DNA of 64,000 nt from Campylorhamphus procurvoides (Eukaryota > Chordata > Aves > Passeriformes > Dendrocolaptidae): positions 325 through 64,324 of the forward strand of contig WBMV01001908.1 in NCBI GenBank assembly GCA_013396655.1. The letters are read 5' to 3'. The position numbers and the translations under genes are program-made. Below the pieces are notes generated by a model, which saw only the letters and a list, made by a program, of their open reading frames with translations, had not been told where the DNA came from and searched no databases. Of the stretch, positions 1 through 11,265 are shown one piece after another (the stretch's first letter is position 1; each line of letters starts with the position of its first letter).

Positions 1-1482
1 CGTTCCCGAACGAATAAATAAAAATAAAGGGAAGTGATTGCTGCTGTGGGGCAGTTCGGGCCTGTCGCTGCAGGGCACCCCCGGGGTGCCTCTGTCCCGA
101 CGAGCAGTGAATTTGGGGGGAAGGCTGGCGGGGCGTTGGGGCGAGTTTTGCCCCAGATGGTGGCGCTGCCCATCCTAAATGGGGAGGAACCTGGGAAATT
201 GCGGAGAGCATCGCAAGGGTGGCAGCCCGCGGGAAATAAAGAGGGCCTCGTTGTTAAAGAGAAACCAGAGGCATTCACAGAGATCATAGACGAGCCCAAG
301 CAAAGCTCCGGGTGTCATCTCCGAAGACTTGGGGCTCAGCCGAGGGTCCTTCGGGGTGTGATAACGCAGTGGCTTATTTGAAATCAGTTCTCATATTTGA
401 ATAGCAATCAAGCCTCAAATCTCTGCCTGTCAAACATCTATCTTTTTCAACAATTAACTATTTATTTTTTTTCTACCAGGGTTAGCAGGTGGGCTCAAAG
501 AGAGAATTACTAAAGGGGTTTGTGAAAGAGATGTAGGTAAGAGCCTGAGAATAATTGCAGTCCCCTTTTCCCACTGCTCATTCTCAGCAGGACCTGCCTT
601 CTGATTCTTGTGCTTCTAGCAGGTCCCGTGCTGGTTGCTAAAGCAGATCAGTAGGAACACGTGTCTTTGGGATTAGGGTCACAGCCAGAACAGGCAGCAT
701 CGTGGAGACAGGTTGATCACCGAGGCTTTCTGGTGGAAAGAGAGGAAGGGACTCTGAGGTGATACGTGAGAGTTCAGTTCCTGCTGTGCCGTACCTGAAC
801 TGGAGCCTCTCCTGTGTAGGAAGATCAGAAGCAGGCAGGGTCTGTGGCTGGCTCAAAGCTATCCCTCCAGATCTGCCTCAGGGATAGCAAGCTGTATGCA
901 TGGTCTGCTCCAGCAGTGCTGTGTCTTTGGAGTATATTTAGCAGTGCCATGTGTGTGCCAAATCCTTGGAGTAAGTTGGATTGGTTTGTGACTCGGGTGA
1001 GGGTATCCTCATGTCTCCCATTTAGCTGCCTTGATCAAAACTTAGGATACATCTAATTTTTGGGCGGTGGAAGCATACTTGCTGTTCTGATTGATGCTGA
1101 AGTTCTCGCAAAGGCAGTCTGGTAGTGGAGCCCTTAGCTGGCAGTGATCAGGAAGAGCTGTCCTGGTTTCAGCCAGCTGAGCATCCCATCACCTCTTGCT
1201 TGTGATAGAATAGCATCTAGTTTTATGTACCACTTCCAGCTGTTAAAAATACTTTGTACACTCACAGAATTTTGTGCCACTTCTAGAAATAGAGAGCAAC
1301 ATGTAGGAGCTAAAGAAACCTGCCCCAACTTATAACAGGTTATTGTTAGCACTGAGTGGGAGCAGAGTCTGGCTCTGATGATGGCTCCCACTTCCCTCTA
1401 TTGTCATGTCGGTGGAGGCAGCAGCTCCAAAAGACATAAAACCATGAGGAAGAAAGACATCTCCTTTCTCCCTGGGTAAGGC
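1..1482. other. Intergenic DNA 3' of HMOX1, possible approach to MCM5
   Basis: No exon with supporting splice sites or recognisable protein was found here. The first 360 bases are richer in G, C and CpG than the rest and contain an E2F-type motif (229-236). Beyond about 400 the sequence is ordinary AT-rich intergenic DNA. In amniotes MCM5 lies directly downstream of HMOX1 in the same orientation, so the MCM5 promoter is expected at or just beyond this edge. That is inference from synteny, because no MCM5 coding sequence is visible. Confidence 0.5.
229..236 (+). promoter_or_regulatory. Candidate E2F site at left edge
   Basis: The octamer GCGGGAAA, which is TTTCCCGC on the minus strand, matches the E2F consensus and lies in the CpG-richer first 360 bases. 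MCM5 is a classic E2F target and is expected just off the left edge. A single eight-base match is weak evidence on its own. Confidence 0.3.
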
Positions 1483-1488
1483 TTTAAT
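1483..1488 (-). terminator. HMOX1: Candidate HMOX1 polyadenylation signal (ATTAAA)
   Basis: The minus strand reads ATTAAA here, about 610 bases after the HMOX1 stop codon, giving a 3' UTR of the length usual for vertebrate HMOX1 mRNAs. The sequence 20-50 bases downstream on the minus strand is T-rich. No canonical AATAAA is seen between the stop codon and this point. Confidence 0.45.
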
Positions 1489-2096
1489 AAGAGGAAACAT
1501 CAGGCTTGAAGACTTTACATTGAAGTTTACTATGTGTATAAATTATATAACCAGACAAGAATGACATTGTATCTTCAACAACCATCTTCTGCTTTTCAAA
1601 AACCAAAAATGATTGGAAAAAGAATTAACAAAGACCTACTCATGTCATATAAAAGTCTGTTACCCACGGGAGCCATGTGGCCCCACAAAAATAGTGATCA
1701 CAGTATTATCTACCAGTATAAAAAAACAGAGCTCCAAGGAGCTTCATATTTCTGAGGACAGACAGATGTCAAAGCTGTGTTTCTGATCCTGCAGGATTTT
1801 TGTAGGCACTCTATAAAGCAATGACAATTTTTGGCCATCATTTTTAGCCTTTTTTACCCTTGTTTTTGGTGACAAAGTTAGTCTCTGAGAAGAGCTCATA
1901 CCAAGCACAGGAGAGACGTTGCCTGAATCCCCTTATAGCACTCTCTTTGATTTTTTGGGGGAGAAGTCTCTTAATATTAGTGGCAGAGCCAAGATCACAG
2001 TATCCAGTCAGGGGGAATTTCTCTCAAAAGCACTGGAGAAAGTGGATTAGTTCAGGGTGAGGGAAGGCACAAAGAGAAGGTGAACGTCTTGCTCTT

Positions 2097-2233
2097 TCAC
2101 ATGGCAAATAAGCCCACGGCTACGGTCATGGCTAGGAAGCTGAGCGCCAGGATCCACCGCACCAAGGAAGTGGTGGGCTTCATGTCTGTGTTTTTCCTGT
2201 TTATCCTCTCACTTTCTTTCCCGTGTGCTGGAC
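2097..2233 (-). CDS. HMOX1: HMOX1 coding exon 5 with tail anchor
   Basis: It starts after TCTAG with the last two bases of a Gly codon, continues [13 protein letters not shown], and ends with a hydrophobic helix (about the last 23 residues, LVRW to GLFAM) followed by TGA. The C-terminal helix is the ER tail anchor of heme oxygenases. Confidence 0.96.
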
Positions 2234-5200
2234 CTAGACCAAATAACGAGAAAAAGAAAATAAAGCCAAGTGAGAAGAGGTTGAGGCAAGAAGTGGCTGG
2301 CATGGCATGCTTGCTCTCCCCAGTGTCAGGGCAGACCCTGCTGGAGTCATCAAGGGAAAAAATGAGTTCCTCTCTTGGACTTGGAGAAACAGTGACAGTA
2401 GGTTCTACTTCCCTGGTAAAGAAGGGAAGCAGCAGTCTTGACCTGGGAATCACAAAGGCTCACAACCCCTCTGCCTGTATGTGAGTACCAGCTTCTTCCC
2501 TTGACTCCTTACAGGCTTATAAATGCACTGCCCAGATCCATCAAACCCGTGATGTGTGCAGAAGACAGCCAGATACTTAAGCCAGAATTTTAAAAGGCAT
2601 TTTGCATCCTACTTCTCATTGATTTAATTAATTAGGTATCTAATAACCTTAAACAGTCCTCAGACAATTTCCCTAGTACAATTTCAGGATGGGATTCCTC
2701 ATCCAATATCAAACTTTTCTGAAAATTCTACTTTTATGACTGTATTGGGAAAGGAACAGCAGTTTCACTGAGAACTTTTGGTGCCTTTCCCAATGAAGTT
2801 GCTTTAAGCTTCATTATCTGGAGATGCACAAGGTGAGGTTTTCTTTCATTCTTTGCCATGGGAAAACTGTGGTTCAATCCAGTATGCATTGAAAAAAAAT
2901 CTCCCTTTTAGTTTCAGAATGGGTAGATAATGAGGGTTTGGGTTTTTTTTTTTGAATCACATGTCATCAGGGAAACCACTCTCCTCTGTAAACATCAGTT
3001 TGCTCCTCATTCAGTTACAAGCCTGAATTCCAAGCTGATTACATTTCACCATCCAGAACAATGCTCACTATAAACCCAGCACACTCTCTCAAGTGTTTTC
3101 AGCAAATAATTCTAGAAGGCGGGAAAATGACCAGATACAGATTTAATCCAAAGGGACAGGCTGCTGGATAGGATTGTGAGTCTGGAAGAACCTTCTGCCA
3201 GCATCACAGAACCATGGCTGACCTGCTAGGCCCAAAATTGATGCCTTTGCTTCTGTGACCTCAAGGACAGCTTTCCCTTGGTGGTGAATGAACCTTACAT
3301 TTGTTAAGGTCTAAGAGGTGGAGAGGGGAGTCACTTTTTCGTCAAGCTTCCTCACTGACACTTTCTGGAGAGCCCACATGTGTCATCCTTGCTCTGTCAT
3401 GCCTACAAGAAGCTTTGCACACACCAATGCCTCTCTTTGCACTACCTGCTGATGGCTGGAGAAGAGATGGGGCAAGCACCTCATGCTTGTTTCTCAGTGG
3501 CTTTTACAAACAAGAACAGAGGGAGGAGGAAACGAAGGAGCAGTGTTAAGCACCTGCCCCTAGAAGTGTCTTACCGTGCTCATGTGATTTGTTAACATTC
3601 CTTGTGCGAAGAAGCTCTGTCTTTGGCTGCACAGGGTGACCATTCTCCTGGCCCTTAGACACCAGCTCCTGCAGTGCCTCAAACACCTGAGAAGAAGAAA
3701 CACTGTCTCATTATGTGGCCTTCTCTTTTTCTTTCACTGGACTCCTTGCTCCTTCCCCAGGCACTTTAGGAAGTAGAGGAAGATGCAAGCCTTCAGTCCC
3801 AGTCTCCTGACACATTTTGCACAGAACATAAACTGCCTGTAGGGTCAAAAGCATGTCTTTCAACCCCCTTGTTTGTTTTACAGGTTTCCCCTGAAGCTTT
3901 CAGCTAAGGATAAGGTGACTGCCCATCTTCTGATGGGAAGGAAAGCAAGGTACCTGTCACACACTGTCCACAGAGGACCTATGGAACTTTACTACAGAGC
4001 TTTGGCAGATATGTAGTGATTTCCACTCCCAGTATCAACCCTAATTCATATCTGCACAGTGGCACATAGTAGAGACTGGATTCAAACATTAAGGAAGGGA
4101 GAAGAGGTTTTCAAAGACCATACTTTTACTCAGCTCCCAGGCTCAACAAGCATAGCCATCCCACTCTGACAAGCTTGCCCTAATCCACAACCTCTCATAA
4201 GCTCCCCAGCAGAAATACTGGCTTTGCATTTCCCCTGTAGCTATTTTCTTGCTTGAGAGAGGGTGTGGGCTGGCAGGACTAGACAGTTGTGTACTCACCT
4301 GTATATTTAGCAGGAATGCTTTCTTGGCCTCCTCTGTGACTCTTTGCTTAGTGGCAAGGTCCATCTCGAGTGCATTCATGCGGGAGCGATAGAGCTGCTT
4401 GAACTTGGTGGCATTGGAGACTCCATCAAAGCTGAAAAAAGCCAGCCCTTCTCCAGTGCTGGGCAGCTGGAGGGCCTTTTGGGCAATTTTTTTCAGCACC
4501 TGCCCCCCAGACAGGTCTCCCAAATACCGAGTGTAGGCATGGGCCACCAGGAGCTCTGGATGGTTCTTGCCTACATAGTGGAGCCTTTCAGCATATTTCC
4601 GAGTAGCCTCAGGACACGGGATCTCTTCCCTCCAGTTGCTGCCGTAGAAGTACTTCAAGTCTTCCTCCAGGGCAGCTTTCCGGTGCAGCTCCGCCGGAAA
4701 ATACACAGGGGCAAAAACTGGATTGTTCTTGTTACGTTCAATCTCCTCCTCCAGAGCCGAGTAGATGAAGTACAAGGACGCTGTAACCAGCTGAAAGAGA
4801 AGAAAGAGGATGAGCTACAAATGCATTTGTCTGTCTCGTTCAAGTTTGTGGGACAAATCCTACTAGCAAAAAGGTACTTGTGGGCACACCCAGTGTGAGT
4901 CCTGCACATATGAGATGTTGAGGATTTCCCATTTGGAAAACAGAGTTGTGAGGTGCAACAAGCCACTGTTTAGCCCTGCCTCTTCTGCTTGAGGCAGCAA
5001 TCAGGTAAGCCCTTTCCAGCAGATATTGGTCTTACTTGCTCTTAAAGTCACTGGCTTTGCCTTCAAGTTAAAGGTCTTGCAGCTTGATGTAATCTAAACT
5101 GAGCCCTGTTTAATTGTTCTTGGTCTATTATTATTCCCTTAGTCCATAGAGAGGGTATTCCCAAAGGTATATTTTCTGGTGCATTGTTCAAATTTGAATG

Positions 5201-7602
5201 CTTCAAAATGTGGCTTCCCTTTGTGGGGCCCTGTGAGACGATGACACACACTGTTTGTTTTTCAATGTATTCATCCTGTTGGCATCCCACTGTCCTGGGA
5301 ACTGAGGCACCACCACTCTGCTCATTCAGGCATGCAAGTGGGGTTGCCTCCTGAGTTGTCCCAGGGAGAGAAGATAAAAGGGAGCTGGAAACACAGCCTG
5401 CCTCTGAAAGATGCCTTTGTGAAGGAACGCTGTGAGCCTGTGTTCTCCCCTCTATTTTGAAACCATTGTTATTGTTGTTTTTCCCAGCTTATGTGCTACT
5501 TTCTTCTATCTGCCAGCTTTTCCACGTGGTCTAAGACAATCCAGCTGTGTTCTTTCCTTCCCCAGGCATTCTGTTTTCAGAGACTCTTGCACCTAAACCA
5601 CCCCTTCCTTGTACTGGAGTCCCTTGCCAGCAGCAAAATGTAAAAGAAGAAGGTATTGCAGTACAAGTGAGTCGGGTTTGGGTAGGGGGAATTTCACTGC
5701 TCACAGAAGAGAAAGCAGTTTACTGTCTCAGAGAGCAGGGAGTTCTCTAGTGAAAGAGTTGCTGTTTCAACTTTTCCCCAGTGTGCCAGTAAATAGGACT
5801 TTGATAAGTACACAGGCAGCGACTTGGTTGTGGAAACAAATATTCACCATCTGGAGAGTCATGTAGCAGGGCAGATATATACGTTTGCCAAGAGAGTAAA
5901 CAAAAATAGAGGTTTTTAAATAATAACCTGTTATCCAGCTTACTGGAAAAGAAACAAAATATGGGAACATTGCCTAACAAATTAAGCAAAAATACAGCCC
6001 AGCTGGTTGTTTTCAGTGGCAGGTAGTGGTTTAATGAGAAACATGGCTTTTGAAAACTGTCATTAACTTTTAAAACCCTTGTCCCATCTCACTCCCATGA
6101 CAACACATAAAAATCTTATGAGAAACCAAGCTGTATTCCTGAAGGCCCACCTTTTTACGCGCTTGCCAGCCTGTCTCAAAGTTCACTGCCTAACCAATGC
6201 CACTTTTCTAACAGCAGTAAGTCAGCACCTGAGATTAAATTTATGCTTGAGTAAGTATTCTGAATGGCACCGTCAGAAATAAGTAGTCTTTTTCTTACTC
6301 TTGTGGATTTATTTGTCAAGGAACAATTCAACAACAAAGTAATTAAGCCATGGGTTAGATTCCTAGCTGTTATTTGCAAGCCCATGCGTCACATCCTATA
6401 GCCTCTCAGGAATTTCTTGCCCAGGTGTTTGCTTTGGTTTTGCTCATGGCTTTGTTACGTGGCTCAGATCCCAGAAATCATATCTAGCCAGGTTAGGCTA
6501 ATATGTGGAAATGTTTCTCTTTTATCTTGAAAGAAGCAACAGGCTCCTGCCTGTTAGCAGCAAGCATGGATTGCTCAAACTCAGTCTGCTTTTGAGTTAT
6601 TGTTCATGATCTCAGCTCTGGTCTAGGTCCCCAAGTGACAATGCAAAGTTCAGTGCCAGAGATGATCCCACATTTTCGCTTTCTCACCATTCCATCATTA
6701 TTTCTAGCTCTGCCTAGAGTATTGCAAATATACCATTCTTCTTCTTTTTGGCATCCTGCTGCTCAAGTAGCTGCACATAATTATATCTCTATTAACTATC
6801 ATTGCCAATAATTAACTTGCAGGTGTTTACGAAGAAAGAGAAAAGCAATTGCATTAATCCCACCAACCTCTTTGTCTTTTTTGTCCTGTTTTAGCTTGGC
6901 TGCTCATCCTGATATGCACAGTCCTGCCTTGCCCTCTGTAAGAGGAGCCAGTAAGATCTTAGGGTGCTGGAATTTGATGAAAAGCATGTTTTACATAGGA
7001 GATGCTGATACCAGAGAGCTGTACCGTCCCTGTTCTTCTTACCTGTACTAGTTCCATCTGCCCCCTTCTAGTCCCCACACAGCCTGTCTGATCTAACTGG
7101 TGAGGAAATCCCATCCCCAAGCAGTGCTGCTAGGAAGTACCTTAAATTCATGGAGTGACACCTGCCCTTTCTGGAAATTCTTCATGAATGGTGTGTTCTC
7201 TGCCTGCTCGTGCACCTCCTTGGTGGCTTCCTTCAGCAGTTCTGACAGGTCCTTGGACATGCTGGGGAAGAACAGCAAAACAGATATTAATGCTGTCTCT
7301 GGCAAAATGGATCTTAGCTCTCTAGGAATAAAGGGGGAGCCTGGGATGACAGAAAACAGAGCAGAGCATTCCCAAGAGCTCTATATGGGAGTCAGGGAAA
7401 CCAGCTTTCCAAACGCTGTCCCAAGTGAGGAAGACTAACAAACTCCATCCAGAGGTGAAAACAGCAGAATGCCGTTCCCTGCAGAGCAGGAACAGCATTC
7501 CTAAAAGCAAGGGGAGAAACACAATACTCTTCTGGCAAAACATTCCCTCTCATTCCCGTCCCGCTCTCACCTTTCAGAGCTGTGTGTCTGGGAAGTTTCC
7601 AT
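2097..7602 (-). CDS. HMOX1: Heme oxygenase 1, five coding exons, 297 aa
   Basis: HMOX1 is the inducible, ER-membrane heme oxygenase that cleaves heme to biliverdin, Fe2+ and CO using electrons from cytochrome P450 reductase. Coding exons in transcript order are 7602-7571, 7261-7141, 4790-4299, 3686-3575 and 2233-2097, all bounded by AG/GT, with lengths 32, 121, 492, 112 and 137 that keep one frame and total 894 nt including the stop. Residue 28 (the H in EVHEQ) corresponds to the proximal heme ligand of human HMOX1 (His25). The distal-helix GDLSGGQ motif (about residues 142-148) includes the Asp needed for oxygen activation. The protein ends in a hydrophobic tail anchor closing GLFAM. The product is very close to chicken HMOX1 (296 aa as I recall it) and slightly longer than human (288 aa). 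The N-terminus differs most. The upstream spacer carries the expected stress-response elements. Identification is secure. Confidence 0.97.
3575..3686 (-). CDS. HMOX1: HMOX1 coding exon 4
   Basis: It encodes [18 protein letters not shown] through NKSHEH plus one base. This is the end of the helical domain and the start of the variable linker to the membrane anchor. Acceptor TTCTCAG|GTG, donor ACG|GTAAGA. It is too broken by the frame to be seen as a long ORF but is clear from phase and similarity to chicken. Confidence 0.93.
4299..4790 (-). CDS. HMOX1: HMOX1 coding exon 3, main catalytic exon
   Basis: At 492 nt it has the same length as the corresponding mammalian exon as I recall it. It encodes 164 residues from [16 protein letters not shown] to AFLLNIQ, including the [20 protein letters not shown] distal-helix block and the [10 protein letters not shown] segment. 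Acceptor TTTCAG|CTG, donor CAG|GTGAGT. Confidence 0.97.
7141..7261 (-). CDS. HMOX1: HMOX1 coding exon 2
   Basis: It encodes [20 protein letters not shown] and onward to HEFK, including the proximal heme-binding helix with the ligand His. The acceptor is CCCCAG|C and the donor AAG|GTACTT. A second in-frame Met (residue 12) lies at the exon start. Confidence 0.96.
7571..7602 (-). CDS. HMOX1: HMOX1 coding exon 1
   Basis: It encodes [10 protein letters not shown] plus two bases of the next codon. The ATG has A at -3 and G at +4, a strong initiation context. The donor is AAG|GTGAGA. The 5' UTR predicted from the TATA box (about 92 nt) contains no upstream ATG. This short N-terminus is the most variable part of the protein between species. 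Confidence 0.93.
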
Positions 7603-7719
7603 GTTTCTCCACGTCGTTTCACTCCTCCCTTTCCCTGCTGCTGCTCGTGCTTTGCTCCTTCTCCTCTGCTCCCAGGACACTGAAGCTCTGAGCTGGGCAA
7701 CCCGGCTCCTGCATCCGGC

Positions 7720-7725
7720 TTTATA
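7720..7725 (-). promoter_or_regulatory. HMOX1: HMOX1 TATA box
   Basis: The minus strand reads GTATAAAG, with TATAAA at 7725-7720. An initiator-like CCAGCTC places the transcription start near 7694, about 31 bases downstream, and gives a roughly 92-nt 5' UTR. HMOX1 promoters in other vertebrates are TATA-containing. Confidence 0.8.
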
Positions 7726-7734
7726 CTGCCAGGC

Positions 7735-7740
7735 CACGTG
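7735..7740. promoter_or_regulatory. HMOX1: Proximal E-box CACGTG of HMOX1
   Basis: This palindromic CACGTG sits about 45 bases upstream of the inferred start site, ten bases above the TATA box. A USF-binding E-box at nearly the same position is described for mammalian HMOX1 promoters, so this is probably its ortholog. Confidence 0.65.
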
Positions 7741-9230
7741 AGCAGCCAAACCACTGACCTCAGTGTGAGTACAAACTTCTTGCAACGCAACAGCACTTCC
7801 CTTCCCAGCCTGGCTGACACCCTCTCCTGGCCTGCAGCCTCAAGGGACCAGAGAGAAGTCACCTGATGCATCTTGATAACTAAGCACAAAATAAGAGGAT
7901 GACCAGCAACTTCCCCTTCAGGGGTGCCTGGCTCTGTAACCCTTTCAGTGCACTGCTCATGGCAGGCAGAGCCCAGGTGCTGCGAGAGGTGCTTATTGTG
8001 CTGGGGGCAGTGAGGTTGGACAAGGAGGGTAAATTTACAGGGCTGGTGCCTGGGGCAGGGAGGGCAGCCTCCTCACCCCAGTCTGTGTACTTGCTGCACC
8101 CTGCCTGGAGATTTAATCCAGCACCCATCCTCATCTGCTCTAGCTCGACTCAGGTATAAGCATCATTTCCTGTGGCTGTGCGCATTTTCAGAGAGTCTTT
8201 CAGGTAACACAGTGGTTGTGGGCCATGGGAAGGGGAACTCAGCACTGCAGGTTGGGGATGTACCCCCTTAGCAGCAAGGAGCACAGCAGGGACCCTGGGG
8301 GCACATGCCAGTTGTGGACACCTGGGGTCATCCAGCTGCTGTGGCACATGCATGCACCAGCTCTGGTCTGCAGATGCCAGAACTTGCACAGTGCTGGGCA
8401 CTGGGAAATAAACTCTGTCACTTTGCATGGAGCCAGCACAGGTGTGCCAGCACTGATGCACAGCAATATCCATTCCATGCTCTCTTGCTTATGGAAACAA
8501 TATAATTGATTTTTGTGACAACCATGTCCTGTTGTCACCCTTGCAGTGTGTAAAGCAATTTAGAGCAATAGCACTCCATCCCCTACATACCCAGAAGGCT
8601 GAGGTAGCTGGTAGGCTGAAAAGATATCATACAAGGCTTGGGAGAAACTGAGGAAGTCTGCAGAGACTTCCAAAGGCAAATAATTTCCATGATTTGAGAA
8701 GAGAGTTGGACAAGGTGCTGCTGTCAGTAGGTGTCTGCTTTGCTGATGGTCAATGAAGCAGGCAGCAGATGAAGCTGGGCCTTTCTTTTCTACCTGCAGC
8801 TATGCTGGAAGCAGGGCTAGTCAGGGCAGATGATGCATTGGCTAGCTGTACTCTGGGAAGGCTCACATTTTGTACTCTACCCAAAGAGTGGGGCACTTAG
8901 AGCCACCATTCCCCTGCTGCTGTCGGTGCGTGAAAGTCCTTGCTACAGTCATGAAGGGGATGGTGGAGAGGCAGAGCCCGGCCTGGAAGGAGAAGGACTG
9001 TGGCATTTGCTGTCCATCTGCCCTCTCTAGTCAGTCCTCTCTGTGGCTTTGCTCATGGATGCTGCCATTCAAGCCACTCACCTCACCTCTCTCCCTGTCA
9101 TTGCACCTACACCAGGTCACAGTGGGACTGGGTGTTGTAGGTTAGAAAGCTGTTCTGGAGAAAATATGCTTCTATGCTTTTTTTTTTTTTTTTGACTCCG
9201 GCAGACATCTGGCATGCACTGGTCAGGAAG

Positions 9231-9261
9231 GATTACTCAGCGTTTCCATCCTGACTCAGCC
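9231..9261 (+). promoter_or_regulatory. Paired stress-response elements about 1.6 kb upstream of HMOX1
   Basis: TTACTCAGC (from 9233) and TGACTCAGC (9252-9260) lie 19 bases apart in the same orientation. The second is a full match to the core NRF2/BACH1-small MAF element and the first is one base off. A poly-T run precedes them. Confidence 0.5.
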
Positions 9262-11210
9262 AGACTTTTCCTGTCTTGCTATGTCTTTTAAAGCAACAGT
9301 GCACACTAGCAGAAGCTGTTGCTTTCATGTTCCACTCTTACCTGCATGCCATTGCAGACAACTTGGTGCTGGCTTGCTTCTTTTCTCTAAGGTAAAATAG
9401 ATGTATCAGGATGTTTGAATCTTGGAAGCGGGTGTGACAAAGCCCCATTCATCTCCTGAGAAAGGGCTCTTGTGTGGAATCCATGTGCAGAGCATATAGC
9501 AGCATGGCCAGTCCCTCCTGAAAATGTTGATGCCATTTTGCCACAGGGATGGCCCCAACATGAATGTTTCCCTCTGGCATAACTCCTTAAAGCTCTTATT
9601 TTCTGTCCTTTTCAGTGGGTCCTGTCCTGACATGGGAAACTGGAGTACAAATTTAACCTGTGGTTCTAGTGCAGAGAAGTAGGAAATATATGAGAATTGT
9701 ATGAGAATTAGAATGCTATTATGAGAATCTATTATTCATTTTATTAAATAATATGAAAAAATCTAACCCTCGAGCCCTGTCTCTCCTTTAACCTCTGTTC
9801 TGCAGCTCTGGCAATGCACCCAGTTCTTCCCCAAGAACTTTCTGGGTTCTTTCAGGCCCATGTTTTTGTCCCCTGCCTGCCTGCCTTCTTCCAAGACACT
9901 GCATGCTTGGAGGCCTTTTAAAGGATGTAGCCAAAAAGTCCTTCCCTCTCATCCAGGATTGTGGTAGATGTGAATGAGAATGGGGGGCAGAAGAGAAAGT
10001 GTCTATTCATGTTGTTACTACTCCAGACAGGTTTCCTGGCTTGGAACCATACTCCCTTGGGACATGGAGCCAAATGTACCTCTTCTGGATCTTGGGGCTT
10101 TACCTTTCCCTGGGCTGGTCACAAGAGATGCAGCTCACCTCTGCCATAAGCTTTTGCAAAGGTGCAGGCAAGAAAACTGTGCAATGCAACTGATTTATCC
10201 TGTCTGATCTCTCACTGATCTAGGTTTCTTGGGTTGGAGCAGCCGTGAGACTGAGCCTAGTTCTCTGGAATGGCCCAAATGCCCTGCAGCAAGATGGAAG
10301 GAGAACTGAAAGTGGGGTGTCATCATCTTTGCAGCTGTTGCCCTGAGGCATTTCTGGCCCCATCCAGTGCTGTGCAGCGAGGACTTGTATTGCTTCTGCT
10401 GTGCTGTTGTTTTGTGGTGTGGGGAAGGTCAATGACATGGAATGGGCCAATACCCTGGCAGGGATTTGTGAGGGACTGTATCTTCCCCAAACAGAACTTT
10501 GGAAGTTGAGATAGGAGTGATGAATGGGAAAGCGGATGTGTGCTTTTTGTGGAAGGAACAAACTGGCTCCCAGAGCACAGTGGACAATGGGAAAGCAGAG
10601 GCCAGCCCACATCCAGGTCACTATGAGGTTTTGCTTGAATATCATTGAAGTATCAGAGCTGTGGTCTCCATAATGCCTGGCATTAGTCCTTCACCTCCTA
10701 ATCTTCCACTGAGCTGTGGCTGAGTGTGCCCGAGCTACTCTTTGTGAGGACACTACTAAAACTGCCCAGGAGATTTCTAGCAAAGATGAATAAAGTAGCC
10801 TCTGGCAAAATATTTGTAATAGTTCCTGCTAGGCTTAAAAGCCTCTGTCTGCATATCCCAACCCATGAGAATATGCTCAGTCAGGAGATGGTAGATGAAT
10901 GGTTAACAACAACAGAAAGTCATTGAGGGAAGCAGTGCTTCCATCTGGGGTAGGGAGTTGGGGAATTTTTTCCTCTTTGTATATTAAAAGCCTGTTCTGC
11001 CAGTAGATTTATGGCCAGAAATGCCTAGTTACACAGGCAGTCACGAGGTGCAAAGTCAGCTCTCCTCAGTCCCTTGTGGGTAGTGCTGTTCCACACTGGG
11101 CTCTGGCAGGCAGCTCCTGGCAGCTCCCAGCACCTCAGCTCAGCTCAGCTTGGCTTCTGTGGGGAAAACCAGCCTTTGCCAACTTGGAAGGGTTAATGGG
11201 CTCTCTTAAA

Positions 11211-11265
11211 CCGTGACACAGCAAAATGCAGCTGCCTGGCTTTCGTTTGGAAAGATGACTCAGTA
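11211..11265 (+). promoter_or_regulatory. Stress-response element pair about 3.5 kb upstream of HMOX1
   Basis: TGACACAGCA (11214-11223, minus TGCTGTGTCA) and TGACTCAGTA (11256-11265) occur 42 bases apart. The first resembles the TGCTGTGTCA variant element known from mammalian HMOX1 enhancers, and the second is an AP-1/MAF-type core. Confidence 0.5.

Noticed and set aside
2080..2484. 134-codon plus-strand ORF opposite HMOX1 exon 5
   Set aside because: It is the antisense shadow of the HMOX1 last exon and intron, with no independent support.
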